From Antitrichia curtipendula (taxonomy: Eukaryota; Streptophyta; Bryopsida; Hypnales; Leucodontaceae): a DNA stretch of 64,000 bases. Of the stretch, positions 23,862-36,574 are shown one piece after another. A program made the position numbers and the translations under genes. The notes under the pieces were generated by a model. The model was given only the letters and a program-made list of their open reading frames with translations, searched no databases and had not been told where the DNA came from. The DNA is taken from NCBI GenBank assembly GCA_951230915.1, contig OX579638.1, positions 6,962,696 to 7,026,695 on the forward strand, given 5' to 3'. Within the stretch, counting starts at the first letter, position 1. Each line of letters starts with the position of its first letter.

Positions 23862-23973
23862 CCTTCCATGAGACCTTCCATGAGAGACCTTCCATGAGAG
23901 ACCTTCCATGAGAGACCTTCCATGAGAGACCTTCCATGAGAGACCTTCCATGAGACCTTCCAGGTGGTACAAT
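23862..23973. repeat. 14-bp tandem repeat (CCTTCCATGAGAGA)
   Basis: About seven head-to-tail units of CCTTCCATGAGAGA; the first and last units are two bases shorter (CCTTCCATGAGA). Near-identity of the inner units suggests recent expansion. It is not associated with a gene. Confidence 0.9.
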
Positions 23974-24118
23974 GAAAAGAAGCGGAATTGGGTGTACCTG
24001 TACCTGCCCTACAGGAATGATTATTGTTGTAGAAAGTGAAACCAGTTCTGTAATCCAGACAAGAACAGTACCAGTCCTTAGGGGGGGAGTTACTACTGGA
24101 GTGCGGATGGGCCAGGCA

Positions 24119-24362
24119 GGGACGAAGGCGAACTGACCCCTCTATTGCCCCGGCCAGGGGTAATTGTAGAAAAAAAGCCCCCTATTTTTTGCCGTGATTT
24201 TTTGTATTTCTACACCTCCCCTAGCTAATTTGGGGCCGCTGATTCCAAATCTGAATTCAGAATTTACAAATTTTATCATCTGATTGCAAATAAAAAATCC
24301 CACAATGTTTTTCCCAAGGGTAAAACGGGGCAATAGAGTGGTCAGTTTGCCCTGGCCAGGGA
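24119..24362 (-). mobile_element. MITE with shared core, TIR GGGACGAAGG
   Basis: The left end GGGACGAAGGCGAACTGACC is mirrored by GGTCAGTTTGCCC-TGGCCAGGGACGAAGG on the right, and CTCTATTGCCCC by GGGGCAATAGAG. The core lies in reverse orientation (CTAGCTAATTTGGGGCC, then TCTGATTGCAAAT). Non-coding. Confidence 0.72.
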
Positions 24363-24370
24363 CGAAGGGG

Positions 24371-24635
24371 AGCCCGTTCATGCTGGACGGGGTGAACTGA
24401 CCCCCTTGCTCGTCCCCTTGGGAAAACTCTGAGTTTTTTTTTTTTTTCATGCATTAATTTTTTTTTTCAAACTATGAATTCATATTTGCAATCAGAGGCC
24501 CCAAATTAGCTCGGGGGACTGTAGAAAATGGATTTTACACAGCACAAAATAGGGGACTTTTTTTTTACGTGCACCTCTGGATGGACTTTGGTAGGACGAG
24601 CGAGGGGGACAGTTCACCCTGGCTGTTCATGCTGG
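24371..24635 (+). mobile_element. MITE with shared core, TIR around GTGAACTGACCCCC
   Basis: GGGGTGAACTGACCCCCTTG on the left mirrors GAGGGGGACAGTTCACCCTG on the right, with GTTCATGCTGG phrases outside. The core TTTGCAATCAGAGGCCCCAA sits in the middle. It abuts the preceding element, so the two may be tandem insertions or one compound element. Confidence 0.65.
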
Positions 24636-24764
24636 CCTACCTTAAGCTTAGTTAACCTTCATGATGGGTGAGATTGAAATCCCCATAACTGAAGTTACGT
24701 TAACTTCAGTTAAATGGAGGAAACGGACGGACGGAGTGAATCACGGATTCAGAAGGGCCGTCTG

Positions 24765-24999
24765 GGCCAAGGAGGATTGACCACTGTATTGCCCTATGTT
24801 TACCCCTCGCAGAAAATATTGGAATTTTTTTTTTACCACATATGATTAAAATTTTCAAATTTTGAATTCATATTTGCAATCAGAGGTCCTATATTAGTTA
24901 GGAGCCTTGCAGAAATACAAAAATTAAGCGGCACAAAATAGGGGGAATTTTTACATTTACCCTTCGATGGGGCAATACAGTGGTCAATCCTCCCTGGCC
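24765..24999 (+). mobile_element. MITE with shared core, TIR GGCCAGGGAGGATTGA
   Basis: GGCCAAGGAGGATTGACCAC-TGTATTGCCC is mirrored by GGGCAATACA-GTGGTCAATCCTCCCTGGCC at the right end, giving inverted repeats of about 30 bp. The interior has TTTGCAATCAGAGGTCCTAT, GCGGCACAAAATAGGGGG and ACATTTACCC. The same ends recur at 41134-41543 and 63230-63625. Confidence 0.85.
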
Positions 25000-25158
25000 G
25001 TTCGTCTGGCACTCACAGAGGACGGATCGCCAGATTGTACTCATTATTGAAATTAGGCACACATGGATAGCTTCCCGTGCTCATCAACTTATTGTGCACC
25101 GAGATCTCGTATTGCATAGAATGACTCTTGATGAAATGGAGGCTCAGGATTGACGGGA

Positions 25159-25639
25159 AGTAAAGGTAAAACAACCCATTGTGTTCAAAATTAGGAGTTT
25201 GACCTTATGTGGTTGCTGAAATTTTCAATTTTTTTTCTACAATAGAACAAGTGTGAAAAACAATGAGAGCAATTGAAATTATGTTTTTTTTGACAAAGTA
25301 TGAATTTGCTACGAATTTTTGAAGTGTTGAATGCATCATGGTCCAAAAGAGTCTATAGATTACCTTAGAACCAACAAATCTAAAATACATCATTCTCATT
25401 TTACTCACCTAAAGCAATCATAGTATTTTCTAACATGGAAGGCCTAAAAAGTAAATTCTTTCAATGAATTCACACTGAAAAGTTAAAAGTTCCTAATGAA
25501 GTCACTAACCACTCCATTACTATTATGTAAGACATGCATTGAAGCCAAAATCTCACAAACTATAAAACCTATAATGGAGTCATTTCCTAGGTCTCCACTA
25601 TGGGTCATATGACCACAATGGGTTGTTCTACCTTAACTT
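25159..25639. mobile_element. MITE with AACAACCCATTGTG ends, 480 bp
   Basis: AGTAAAGGTAAAACAACCCA-TTGTG on the left mirrors CACAATGGGTTGTTCTACCTTAACT on the right. The interior (CAATTGAAATTATG, CTACGAATTTTTGAAGTG) matches the copies at 20.4 kb and 57.6 kb. Non-coding and AT-rich. Confidence 0.78.
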
Positions 25640-27180
25640 AAATTTGGTGTTTGCAGAAGCTCAAAGGACAAGCATAGTTTGTTGTTTCTTTGTAGGGCAG
25701 TTGTTGTTTCTTAATTTTTTTAAAAGTGCCAAAGTAACAATATTAAATGTTATAGCGGTGTTCCAAATTTCAATGTTCATCTACATATTGGATAGAAAAT
25801 ATCACACTAGTGCATGTTACATTGATATCCATATTTATATTTTCATCTATAATCTAGCAATTTCATCCAAGATTTATTTATTTATTTGAAGTTTATTGGT
25901 GATTTTTTGCCCTTTTAATACCATTTGGTTCTAAGGACTTGATACTAGATCCATTACTTTCAATTGGTGCAAATGGCCAACAAATCCTCCCAAAAACCCC
26001 ATACTTCTGGGCCACACTAATGACTTTCAAATTGTGTTGATAACAAACCGTAGTAACTAAGTTATCTAAAAACTATACACTACACCTAAATAGTAAAATT
26101 AGATTGCCCTACACTAATTTCTCAATATTCTACACTATATAAATGTTTATTGTTTCTTTATAAAAGTTTACTACTTTTGAATTAAATATCGTTGTAATAA
26201 GGATTCATGAACCTCCATGTGAACAAATAGAAATGTTTGTAGAAATATTTGTTGACTTTGATGGCTTTTAAAGTAATTTTCTTGAAGTAAGACAACCTAA
26301 TTGTTAAAGCAACCTAATTTCACTATTTAAGGTATGTTCTCACTTGGTGTTAAAGAGTGTTGTTACTAAGGGTCTTAGGAATGAATTTAGATCTACCTTT
26401 GGACCAGATTCACATTCCAAACAACACCTCTAACCCCAAGTGCGAACATACCTTTAATGTAGTATTTCCTCCGGGCTTTGAGTTACGACTTCTAGGTCTT
26501 ATCCATCTCCGGCTCTACACCAAAACATGCGCGCCCAGGCATAAGGCCCAGGCATCCCAAGAAAGCATGTTCTTCCCCCATCACTGTTAGGGAAGGAGTA
26601 CATGACCTCGGCATATAATATTATGAGTAGATGCTAGACATCGGCAGCAAAAGTAAATTGACACGTTGAAAACATTTGCTCCCAAAATCAACACCATCCA
26701 CCAGAAGAATAAATGGCGTCCCTTTGTCCTTGCTAGAAAAACTCCAGTCGACAGTTAACATTGGATTGAACTGCCAGCTGCTAACCTGCGTTCTAGTCAA
26801 TGTGCAGGACGTTATTGGGAAATGTGAGCAAGGCTGGCGCCCACATCGAGACCTGCCCAGTCACCGTTGTGAATCTACAACCAATCCTACAGCCTGCGAC
26901 ATCCATGGACGTCTACAATAATGTTGATCAGGCAGGTTTCAGAGAGTAGCAAATCACGTTTCGAACCAGGTAGGACTGATGAATCGTGCAACGCCACAAG
27001 TTTATGATGAATGTGCCTTATCCCAAGGCCCTAAACCCAAACTCATCCGAAAGCAAATGGATGGCAATAAACCTAGAGGGCCAAAATCACACAATGCTCT
27101 TCTTCAGTGCGAACAAATGCTGAAATACACTGATCGACCCCGACTTACAGAATTGGCAGAAAAGTCTTAGCCCTCGATTT
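25640..27180. other. Gene-free stretch downstream of the cyclophilin
   Basis: AT-rich to about 26350, then more balanced composition (26380-27180). Open frames in the balanced part show no recognisable domain. The part nearest the cyclophilin may belong to its 3' region. Confidence 0.4.
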
Positions 27181-27191
27181 GGATAGCCTGC

Positions 27192-27197
27192 TTTATT
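27192..27197 (-). terminator. Candidate poly(A) signal of the cyclophilin gene
   Basis: TTTATT on the + strand reads AATAAA on the minus strand, about 115 nt beyond the stop codon. The position suits a plant near-upstream element, but such hexamers are common by chance. Confidence 0.4.
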
Positions 27198-27311
27198 TTG
27201 GCAATAACATCGGCTCTCTTCACTTCCAGTGCAAAAACCAAACATGTCTACTGCCTAATCCGCATAAAGGCCAACCAGAGATAACTCACATTTATCTCTG
27301 AAATCACGAAT

Positions 27312-30300
27312 CTACAGCTCGCCTGAATCAGAAATAACACACTTGGACAGGGGCTTGTCACTTCGGTCCGTCTCTTGGCTCTCAATCGTCCTCACGACAT
27401 CCAAGCCTTCAATGACTTGGCCGAAGACAACATGCTTGTTGTTTAACCAAGGAGTCTGAAGATAAGCATCACATATTGTCCATTAGAGGGATTCTCAATA
27501 ATAGCATTATCAAAGCACTTCATGCATCAACATTATTGATCCCTAAGAATCATGGTTACAAGAAAATCACAATGCACGACTGGAAGAGTGCCACTCAAGT
27601 TTTGGGGCTTAGATAGACCACTTCTAGCATGCCACCAATTTGGAAGCGGATAATCTGAGTTTAAGCAGATCAGAACCGAAAATTAAGGGGTCCAAAAACA
27701 TCTGCACCTCTGTCCTACCTTAAGCGTTGAGGATAAGCAGATGAGAGAAGGTGAGAAGGAGGAATATGGTAGCAGATGACTGCCATTCATATCTAAAGAA
27801 ATTGAAATAAATCATTTCAGAAGGTACCAATATAAACAGGAAATCCTACCAAAAATAAATTTCAACAATAGAATTCAATGGCTTGAAAATGGGTATGGTC
27901 ATCTGAAATTAGCTTCCAAACAGGACGTCCTATTTTCAGTTTGGACACTTAGGGAGTAAACAACCGTCAATAGAGGGGCAATAATCTTCACCTCAACAGT
28001 GCAAAGGAAAAACTGGCTTCCGTTCGTGTTGGGTCCAGCATTCGCCATGCTCAAGATCCCAGGTCCGGTATGTTTCACTGCATATTCAACCAAAGATTCA
28101 AATGAGCCTACGTAACATGATCTACTCGCATGAACATTTTAGGTCAGAACTAAAGGGGAAAAATAAGTAAAAGAAGCATAAGTCGAGGGAGAGAAAAATT
28201 GCATGCATAGAATTCTGATTTGCACAACAGATCATAATCAGTCAGACCATGATGGGAAGAACTGAGAGTTCAAATAGCCACTCATAAGAAAAGTACTCAC
28301 ACTTGAAATTCTCATCCTTGAAGTTTCTTCCATAAATGCTCTTGCCTCCAGTACCCTGTACAGCGTTGCATATGACATTGTTTAAAAGCCACATCAACAT
28401 TCATTGCAGTGTCTTTCTACTGTTGCTTAAAATTCGGATCCACAAACGTACTGAAAAGCACATAAAAACACTAAGTTGGCAATAAAACGGTGTCATTTCA
28501 GTGCTAACACGTTGATCTATAGCTACAGCACTAAAACGGTTAAGAATCAGTGGTCAGGGACTGTCGTGAGGAATAAAAGACCGACGCAGATTCTACACAG
28601 ATTCTACTGAAAGCAGCAAGTTTTGAGGTGTACATTGCCCCTGTCAAAGTCGCCACCCTGAATCATGAAATTCTTGATTACACGATGGAAAGCTGAACCT
28701 TTGTAACCAAAACCCTTCTCACCTACAAAACGATGAATAGTACAGAATAAGAGAGGAGCAATTAAAATTCTAACCCATCCATTATTTCACGATCAATAAT
28801 GAGGGTACAAGAGACAAACTATCACTGACATCACCCCATCCTCAAGTGAATACACAAACAAGAAACACCAGCAGCATTGCAGAAGCAATACACATCTTCG
28901 ACATTCTGCAAGACACACGCTAAACTATTCCATGTCAATCCATTCAAGGCCAAACACAGCCTTCAGGTGGCACAAACTCCAGTCAAGTCCATCACCGATG
29001 GCTGCAGCGGAATGGCTGCCCAACTTGTGAGTAACAACAAGGCTCTCAGTAAAAATAGACTGTTTCAAGATCTTTAAGAAAGCATCCGAAAGAGAATCGT
29101 CCTATGGTCGAAGGGAGGCGCTCCCCGTGAACTATAAGGAAGATTCCCTCTACAATGACGCTTAGAAGTTCACCGAAACAGTCTAATTCGACTATAAACA
29201 CTGTTTCATAAGAAAAAAAATTCAAATCATCCACGGCAAACACAGAGAAATACCTGTGCAAAGGGCCCGGAAGTTGTTGACAGTATCAGGGACCTCCCCT
29301 CCGAAAAGGCCAAGGACAACACGGCCAGCGGGTTTGTTGCCGATGCTGATGTCAAAGAAGCATTTCGTTGTAACCTTCGCCTGGGTCTTGACTTCTGTAG
29401 CTTGGTCACTCTGCCAACCAATCCACTAGTCAGGAATGTAAAGGTACGTAACAGTGGAACCTTAAATGAGGTGCAAGAATATTTCCCTCTCATGACATTC
29501 GACTGTTGCTATCATCCAATACGAAGCGTCCTAGAAATCATAAGTATTTGCTAACCTCTGGATTGATTTGACTTTCGACTAGAGTTATTTGCAACACCAA
29601 TGCATGCTCTCTTCAATTCTAGAAATCAAAAACCACAAGTATCTCCTCATTTTCTCTTCGTTGGTAGACTTACTAAAGGAAAAGTTGTGAACGTGACATA
29701 TTATATGCTTGATCCAAAACCTCGGAGGCATACAGGGTTAAGTGGTTGAACTCTTCAAGAGGTTGATCCCCCAAATAAACCAAAGTGCTAGACTACAGAG
29801 CTGAAAATTCATCTCATTCAAGTGATGACGAAGACGATACCATAGCACGAGTGGTAGTCCACTGAGAACGATTGCTGAAGTCTGTCGATACCGAAGAAAG
29901 GCGCAGCTGCTGAGATCCAGCCGCAAAACAGCTGGAGGAGAAACCAAGGGCCTGTGTCCTTGCCACGGGGTTGCTCATGCCACTGAGGCGAGAAATGGCT
30001 GCCCTCGCCACCTTGCATCCGTGCATCGACATGAGATTGGGCTGCAATGTCCAAGTGACCTCAAAATATGAGCAGCACATGGAGCTAATGACATCAAATG
30101 ATCTATAATCCTTCACCCCTAAAGAAAGAAAGATTCATGGTTACAAAATGACCAATTCAGTGCTTGGACAGTAAAAAATGCAAATCAAATTGGTTCAAAT
30201 TCTATATCACAAGAATCAGTTCAGCACATTGCATGTGTGGCGGTCGAGATTGGGACAAAAAGAATCCCGTCCACTCAAACTGCTAAACAAACAGGAGGCC

Positions 30301-30724
30301 CACGCTTCTTCGTTCTTTAAGAGTTAATCAGATTCGTTAATGGATTCGTTGAAGTTCAATAGAAGAAGGACGCGCTAGATAACCAGTCGCCATAAAGTGG
30401 GAGGAAACCCTCGAACACCACTAAAAACCCTAAACCCTGAGCATTGCCTTGGACCATCGCGCAGAAAGCCTATTTAAATTGGAATTGCGACTTAGTGCAG
30501 TAAAATCAATTCCTTTCTTCTTCAGACTCCCCCGGACACTAATATCCTCATTGCCGATAAACCCTAAAATGTATAAAGGCGAAATCCCCAAACCCTAAAA
30601 TGAAGATAATTCCATTTGCAAAATCTTAGTGTATGTGACCAATTGCACGGATACAAGTTACGGAAATGGAAACAAAAATCAGGGAAACGGAAAAGGATGG
30701 AGAATTTCTTACCAGGGTCGCCAT
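27312..30724 (-). CDS. Plastid-type cyclophilin (peptidyl-prolyl isomerase), CYP20-3-like
   Basis: Seven coding exons on the minus strand: 30713-30724, 29841-30041, 29254-29410, 28634-28722, 28301-28355, 27992-28077 and 27312-27455. They total 744 nt and encode 247 aa with every phase matching. Cyclophilins isomerise X-Pro peptide bonds. The core is complete: [15 protein letters not shown] holds R137 (human CypA R55 equivalent), F142, M143 and Q145; [14 protein letters not shown] follows; W203 and H208 match the usual Trp and His. [20 protein letters not shown] resembles stromal CYP20-3 rather than cytosolic forms. Residues 1-71 are Ser/Arg/Ala-rich, as in a chloroplast transit peptide. Cysteines are at 88, 122, 197 and 239, and CYP20-3 proteins are known to be thiol-regulated. 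The coding part of the first exon is only 12 nt (MATL). If it were skipped, the in-frame ATG at 30032 would still preserve most of the presequence. Mitochondrial targeting is the main alternative. Confidence 0.94.
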
Positions 30725-30960
30725 TGTGCGGATACGTTCAATTCAGGGCGTCGTAGAAGGGTCTGCTCCCAAAACCTCCAACACGAAGGCTGTTGAGAAA
30801 TTATGAGTGCAGAAGCGAGCACTGGAGTGGAATACCGGACAAGAGGGATGAGGTGGATGGATGAAATCATGCAGTACTCCCGATGAATTTCATTCTTGAG
30901 AATGATGACACTTTGCGGCAAGGTGAGCTGATGATGTCTAGACTGAAAACACCAAAACCA
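30725..30960 (-). promoter_or_regulatory. 5' UTR and promoter region of the cyclophilin gene
   Basis: Balanced-composition DNA immediately upstream of the start codon at 30724, turning AT-rich beyond about 30960. No clear TATA box is seen in the expected place. Confidence 0.3.
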
Positions 30961-32830
30961 TCAAAATAAGCAATTCAGCATAGTTTGAGGAATATTTTTT
31001 CTAGAAAAAATATTTTCCTAGTATCAGCAATTGAAAGCCATGGATTTTCAAAAACAAAAATTATATTTTTTGAATAAGATATGTAATTTTTATGAATTTT
31101 CAAAGTGGATCCTCCTAGGCCAATAAAACCGTCACACAGCTTGGTTCTAAAATTGAAATCTCAAGAAATATGAAGTCAAACAATCATAGTTAAATATAGG
31201 AATGATTTAATGACACTTTGGGGTACACTTTTCAAATGGAAGTCTACTTATTGGGAATAGATATAGGGATGGTTTTGGAAGTTTTCACCTTATTAAGAAA
31301 AAAAATCCACCAATTTCACTCTCTTTGGATAAATCTCCTCACACAATCAATGTTTGAGTGGTGTTTTATTATTCCTAAAGGTCTATGCATCCCTAAAGTG
31401 AATACGCATCAATCAAACTTGATTGTAACTTTCAAAATATATGTTCTTGATATCTAATTTAAATAAAGAAATGAAGTTTGACAAGTTTTTGTTTCTTCTT
31501 CATTTCAAGAATTCAATTAGTTTTTGCAATTTGAGGTTCTATAGTTTACAAGTTCAAATCCCAAAGATTTATATTTCATTTGAATTTTTAAATTAAAAGT
31601 GATTTTTTGAAATAATAAATTACAAAATATTATTCTTCACTCTTACCTTTAATTTGGAAGAAATTTCAAATGATTATGATATTTAATATAATTGATAAAC
31701 TATGTACACATTACACTTAAGAGAATAACAATAATTTGAATTTTGCACAATTTTTTTATAAAATATCAATGTCTTTAGAAAAAAAATTATATATGAAGAT
31801 TTTCAAAACCTAATCAATCTATTATGATCATTCTACATTTAGCTTGATAGAAATACTTTAACCCAAAAGTCAGAGCAAACGTGTTTTGGGTATAAAAATA
31901 AATTACTTGAAAAAACTTCATATTATTTTTCATTGCTTCTCAACCTTTTGAAGATATTCGAAATTAAGTAGATTATTTTTGTTATATTTATTAATTACTT
32001 TCTACTTATTACTAAAATAATTGTAATAGTTTTGGAATTAATAGTGTCAAGGGAGGATGACAAATTATTTATCATCCATTTTTATCTTGGTAGTTGCTTG
32101 GATGGTGTTGAAAATTTGCTTCATTGAGGTGACTTTTCTTTATAAAAATATCAAAAAATTGCCTTATTATTGTAGTGTTTTTGGCAATTTGTAGCTCCTT
32201 ATTCTTGACCTCAATTAAATCCATTAAAATGATAGATTTTGAATTTGAGCTCAACTAATGAAATGAAATGAAGTTCATCAACTCTAATTTTTCTTACAAT
32301 TTAAAATTTTGAAATATTCCTAAAAATTCAGTATTTCATAGCAATTTGAATTTACACATATTTTCAATTTTTTCTAATAGAATGACACATAAATTTTTGT
32401 CAGCATTATAATGTTCTTCACTACAATATTCATCTATGGTAAAAGTTTCACATATTTTGAACAAAGTTTACACTTGATATGAATTTTCTTCATTGTTTCA
32501 TCAAGAATTCTCAGTAACTTCAAAATTATCACCAAAAAATTTCAAAACTTTGAGGCAACTTGTAGAATACAAATGATTTCATGTCTCCAAAATAAATTTA
32601 AAATCTTTACAAATCATCTACAGTTGTAAGATGTGAACTTCCGTAATGAATGGTTTTGAATGGTCCTAAATGTAAAATGTGAGCCTTGAAAATGGTTGGA
32701 CTAGGCATTAGACTTATGAGCACTTCAAGGGGACAATACCGTACGAGAAGGTTTGCTTCGGCACTCAGGTGTCAAAATTGAATTTTCACATCATATTCTC
32801 AAGGGTCCATGTCGCCTCACACAAATCACA
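30960..32830. other. AT-rich gene-free stretch
   Basis: Low-complexity A/T-rich DNA. No gene, terminal repeat or tandem array is recognised. Confidence 0.55.
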
Positions 32831-32883
32831 AGGTGACACGTGGCATTTCCCCCACAAAATGACTTGATTATTTCCGAATCTGA

Positions 32884-32984
32884 CCTTCACGTGGGGTAAA
32901 CCTTCACGTGGGGTAAACCTTCACGTGGGGTAAACCTTCACGTGGGGTAAACCTTCACGTGGGGTAAACCTTCACGTGGGGTAA
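32884..32984. repeat. Six-copy 17-bp array of G-boxes (CACGTG)
   Basis: The unit CCTTCACGTGGGGTAAA repeats six times almost without change. Each copy contains the palindrome CACGTG, starting near 32888, 32905, 32922, 32939, 32956 and 32973. An extra ACACGTGGCA lies at about 32836. In plants CACGTG is the G-box bound by bZIP and bHLH factors. The nearest recognised start codon is about 2.1 kb away (cyclophilin, 30724). The array may equally be a neutral minisatellite. Confidence 0.9.
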
Positions 32985-33009
32985 GGGCCACACTTCACAG
33001 AATACACAT

Positions 33010-33145
33010 ATACAGTGTCCTACTGTGTCCTACTGTAGAATGTACTTCGGATGTACATTTGAAGAGACGGTATCCTACGGTCAATTGTACTGTACTTCCT
33101 TGGAGTACTACACGTACTGACTACTGTACAGTAGAAACACTATAC
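33010..33145. repeat. TACTGT-rich simple-sequence tract
   Basis: GTGTCCTACTGTGTCCTACTG and scattered TACTGTA and GTACTACACGTACTGAC words make an irregular repeat right after the G-box array. A similar TGTACTGTACAATACTG cluster lies at about 36382-36414. Confidence 0.55.
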
Positions 33146-33149
33146 TGAC

Positions 33150-36100
33150 TGTAATAATTACGTGAGCAAGCATTGACTTCCTAAACCAGTGTTCGGGCCC
33201 ACCGAATGCGTAGAACCAATCATGTTCTGATATCATTTATTAATGAGCAGTGTCACTGGCTCTTCCCATCCCATTTGAAGACAGAATCTTGGGTAGAATC
33301 TTTGGGGCTTTCTTTTGGGACAGGTTCCCAAGGGACAGGAATCACTGGATTCTCGTAGGCACTGGTTTTTTGTTTTTTTGTTTTTCCGACCAATGTGTTA
33401 TGTGGTCTTTCTTTGGCTTCTTAATTTCCTTGGCTTCTTCATTTTGGGGGGCTTGAATTGGAGGAGGCCAATTCTGAGTATGCAATTTTAAATAGTTACT
33501 TTTTGTATGTAATTTTAGTATGTGTTGGTTATGCATGACGGATTAAATGAGGTTTTGGGAACATCATGGCAACAAAGTGCAATAGCATTTTAAAACACAT
33601 TTATCCTTTCTTTTCTACAGACTTGAAATTGCCTATTTTTTTATTAGGCAATTGGACATTAAATTGCCTAAAGAAACATCATTTGTAAGCTATGAAATCC
33701 TTGGAATTATGGTAGGATGCTCAAACCATCATTCGAAGTGAGTGCTGTGGAGAGTAAGTTTATCCAGGGGAAAAAAATGGAATTTTTTATTTGCCACATA
33801 TGATAAAATTTGCAAATTTTTAATTCATATTTGCAATCCAAGACCCAAATTAGCCAAGAGAGGTGAAGACCCTCAAACTAGAATTCTTCATAACTTTCAT
33901 CTCATTAATCAAAATGGAATGATTCAAATTTTTTCACATGTAAATAAAACCTTAGAACCAATTTCAAATTTTTATTTTTTTAAAAGCATTTTCTAAAGAA
34001 GTTTTTTGAGCTACCTGAGCTACCCGCTAAGTAACAAAAAATATATATCATGCAATAACTTTTTGACCATGTAATGAAAAGTTATAAAAATTGTTGGACC
34101 TTAAGCTACTCCTTGGGCACATATGATGTGAAATTTTCAAAGATAAAATATAAAAACTCCGTTTGTAGTGAGCTGCCCCAAATCGCTATGTTGCCAAAAA
34201 ACAGTGTTTGGTCTTTTAGGGGGAAAAATCTTTTAATGGTTCCAATTTTAGATTTTAGAAATTTAGACATTTACAAAAATGGCAATCTACAAATGTCACG
34301 ATATTCAAAATCCTTTTGTATAAAATAGTGAAATTAGGTTGCCCCTCACTAATTTCTTGACATTCTACACTATATAAATCTATACTATTAGTATAGAAAG
34401 ATGCAGTAATGCAAGAACCATGTGTCTTGCATGGGTTGGTGCACTGGTCCACGACCCGGATTCAGAGAGTCGCATGCGTCTTTATATGGACAAGTATTGA
34501 GTCATGAGGTAACTTTTATGGATAAGGCAACCTAATTGTTAAGGCAATCCAATTTCACTATTTTGTGTAGAGATTATTGGATTCATAAAGAATTTTGTAA
34601 AATATGACAAAGCTCCAAATTACAAACTAATTGAATGTCAATTTATTTGAAATTGAAGACATGCAATATATCCAAAATTTCAAATTATTAAAAAAACTAA
34701 AAACATTTTAAACATGTAGTGAATATATAAATTCAAAGTTTTTAAAGTTTACATATTATCAATTGGTAATGATCATTTTCATTTATTCACAATATCTTGT
34801 GTATAATGTCTCTTGACCATGACTAAAGAAACAAAGACGAAGTATTAGAGGTCAATTCTAATAAGAAACTTTTGAGGTTGATTCTTAACTCCAAAATTAA
34901 CCAACTAAGAGCATAGAAGATTATAAGTTTACATATACAATGATAGATATTTGAAAAATGTACATATCTATAAATTAAAATTTTCTACTCTTTAGTTCAC
35001 AAAATTGTAAGTAAATAAACTAGAATCCTTTGAATTAAAAAATGTTTCTATTTTTCATTTGCATATCTAGGAGTCAAGAGGTTGTGAATTGTACTAGTTC
35101 ACAAACTAATAGTGTCTATTTAAGTGTAAAAGATCTAACTGAATTCCAAGTATTCTTTTTCCAAATATAACATTAGTAAGTTGATAAAAATTAAAGATTA
35201 TTTCGAGGTAAATTGAAATACACTTTAAATAATAATTAAAATCTTAGAAGTTATAACTTAAAATGAGAACCAAAAAGTTGTTTGAAGTTAGGATGCTTTT
35301 TGACCTTTTGCTTTATGTTATAATTTTTCTTTATCAGCTATTTAGAAAGTATATAGGGGTGTCTCTTTTGAAAAAGAAGAATATTTGCACCATGATGTTT
35401 TCTACTATAACATACACCTAGGAATGTATATTTACAAAGTTTTTTTTAGAATACTTTATATTTTATATAATTTTTAATTATTTTTTTAACTCAAAATCAT
35501 GGTCAATTTCTTCAAAGTTTCATTAACATCTCTTGAAATTTTAATGATTTGTGAAAGACATGTGATTACATCTCTCAACTATAGATACATAAATTTTCAT
35601 CTGTATGTATTTGCCAAATAGGGGCATTTATGGAGAAGAACTTTGAAGTCTCAGAAAAAGCTCATAGTTTTGTCTTTTACCCCCTAAAGACCAATTATCC
35701 ATCAAACAAACACATAAAAATCTAAATAGGTTCCTATAATGTCAATTTTGGTCTAGTGTTCATGAAATTTTGATACAAGGTGTAAACATGCTCCTCCTTA
35801 GTGGGAATGTAATATTTTTCCTATTGGATGCCCAAATCCAAGTTACGTTTTCTTATACTATTTTGGAAGCCTACACAATTTGGGCAGATTAATTGGGCAA
35901 ATCCAAGTTACATTTTGGTAGATTAATTGTACCATCATGCTTAAATGTACACAAATAGATGTAGTGTGCAGATGAAATAGCAAAATCTAGTTAATTTATG
36001 GAGATATTTATTTTACAAAATTTATTCATGTAAAATTTCACGTTAAGCTCTTCATAGATCATATTTTTGTTACTTAATGGGGTGTTTTTTTATATGAAAG

Positions 36101-36570
36101 ATGTGCGTATAGAAGTTTCCTACATATCTATGCAATCAAATTAAAAAAATTCTTCACCAATGTTTTTCAATCAATTATCATGTAAAAGCATGAATTTTAA
36201 AAGAAAAGTTTCACTAGAAATGGAATTTTGCTTTTTTGAAACCCAAATTTGGTATGCTTCATTGAAATTGCGCAAGAATTTAATATTATTTATGCAAAAA
36301 GAAAAATACCAATAAAATTTTATAATATGCAAAGTTCTTTTGAATGGCAAAAGTGGATTTCCGTATCATTATGCAAGGGTATTGTACTGTACTGTACAAT
36401 ACTGTACTGTACAGAGATTCAAAGCCTGGTACAATTGGACAAAACTTTCCCATTTAACTGGAGATCGCCAACTGAATGTTCCTGGAGCTTTCGTTTCGTC
36501 AAGTTGCGACACATTTGAGGGAGTCCATTAGTCCGCTCAAGGCACTCTCACTAGAGCTAGAGAGGATTGA
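33150..36570. other. AT-rich gene-free stretch with repeat fragments
   Basis: No gene is supported. A partial copy of the MITE core lies at about 33765-33870 (TTCATATTTGCAATCCAAGA). GGTCTTTTAGGGGG at 34210 and CCCCCTAAAGACC at 35681 look like ends of TTAA-type elements, but they face the wrong way to form one element with each other. Confidence 0.5.
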
Positions 36571-36574
36571 GTGT

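Noticed and set aside
26676..27170. Two open frames in balanced-composition DNA downstream of the cyclophilin
   Set aside because: No recognisable domain, opposite strand to the gene, and no splice context.
27992..28093. Earlier acceptor for cyclophilin exon 6 near 28110
   Set aside because: It would add about ten residues before KHTGPG that cyclophilins lack; the acceptor at 28078-28080 restores the family sequence and the phase.
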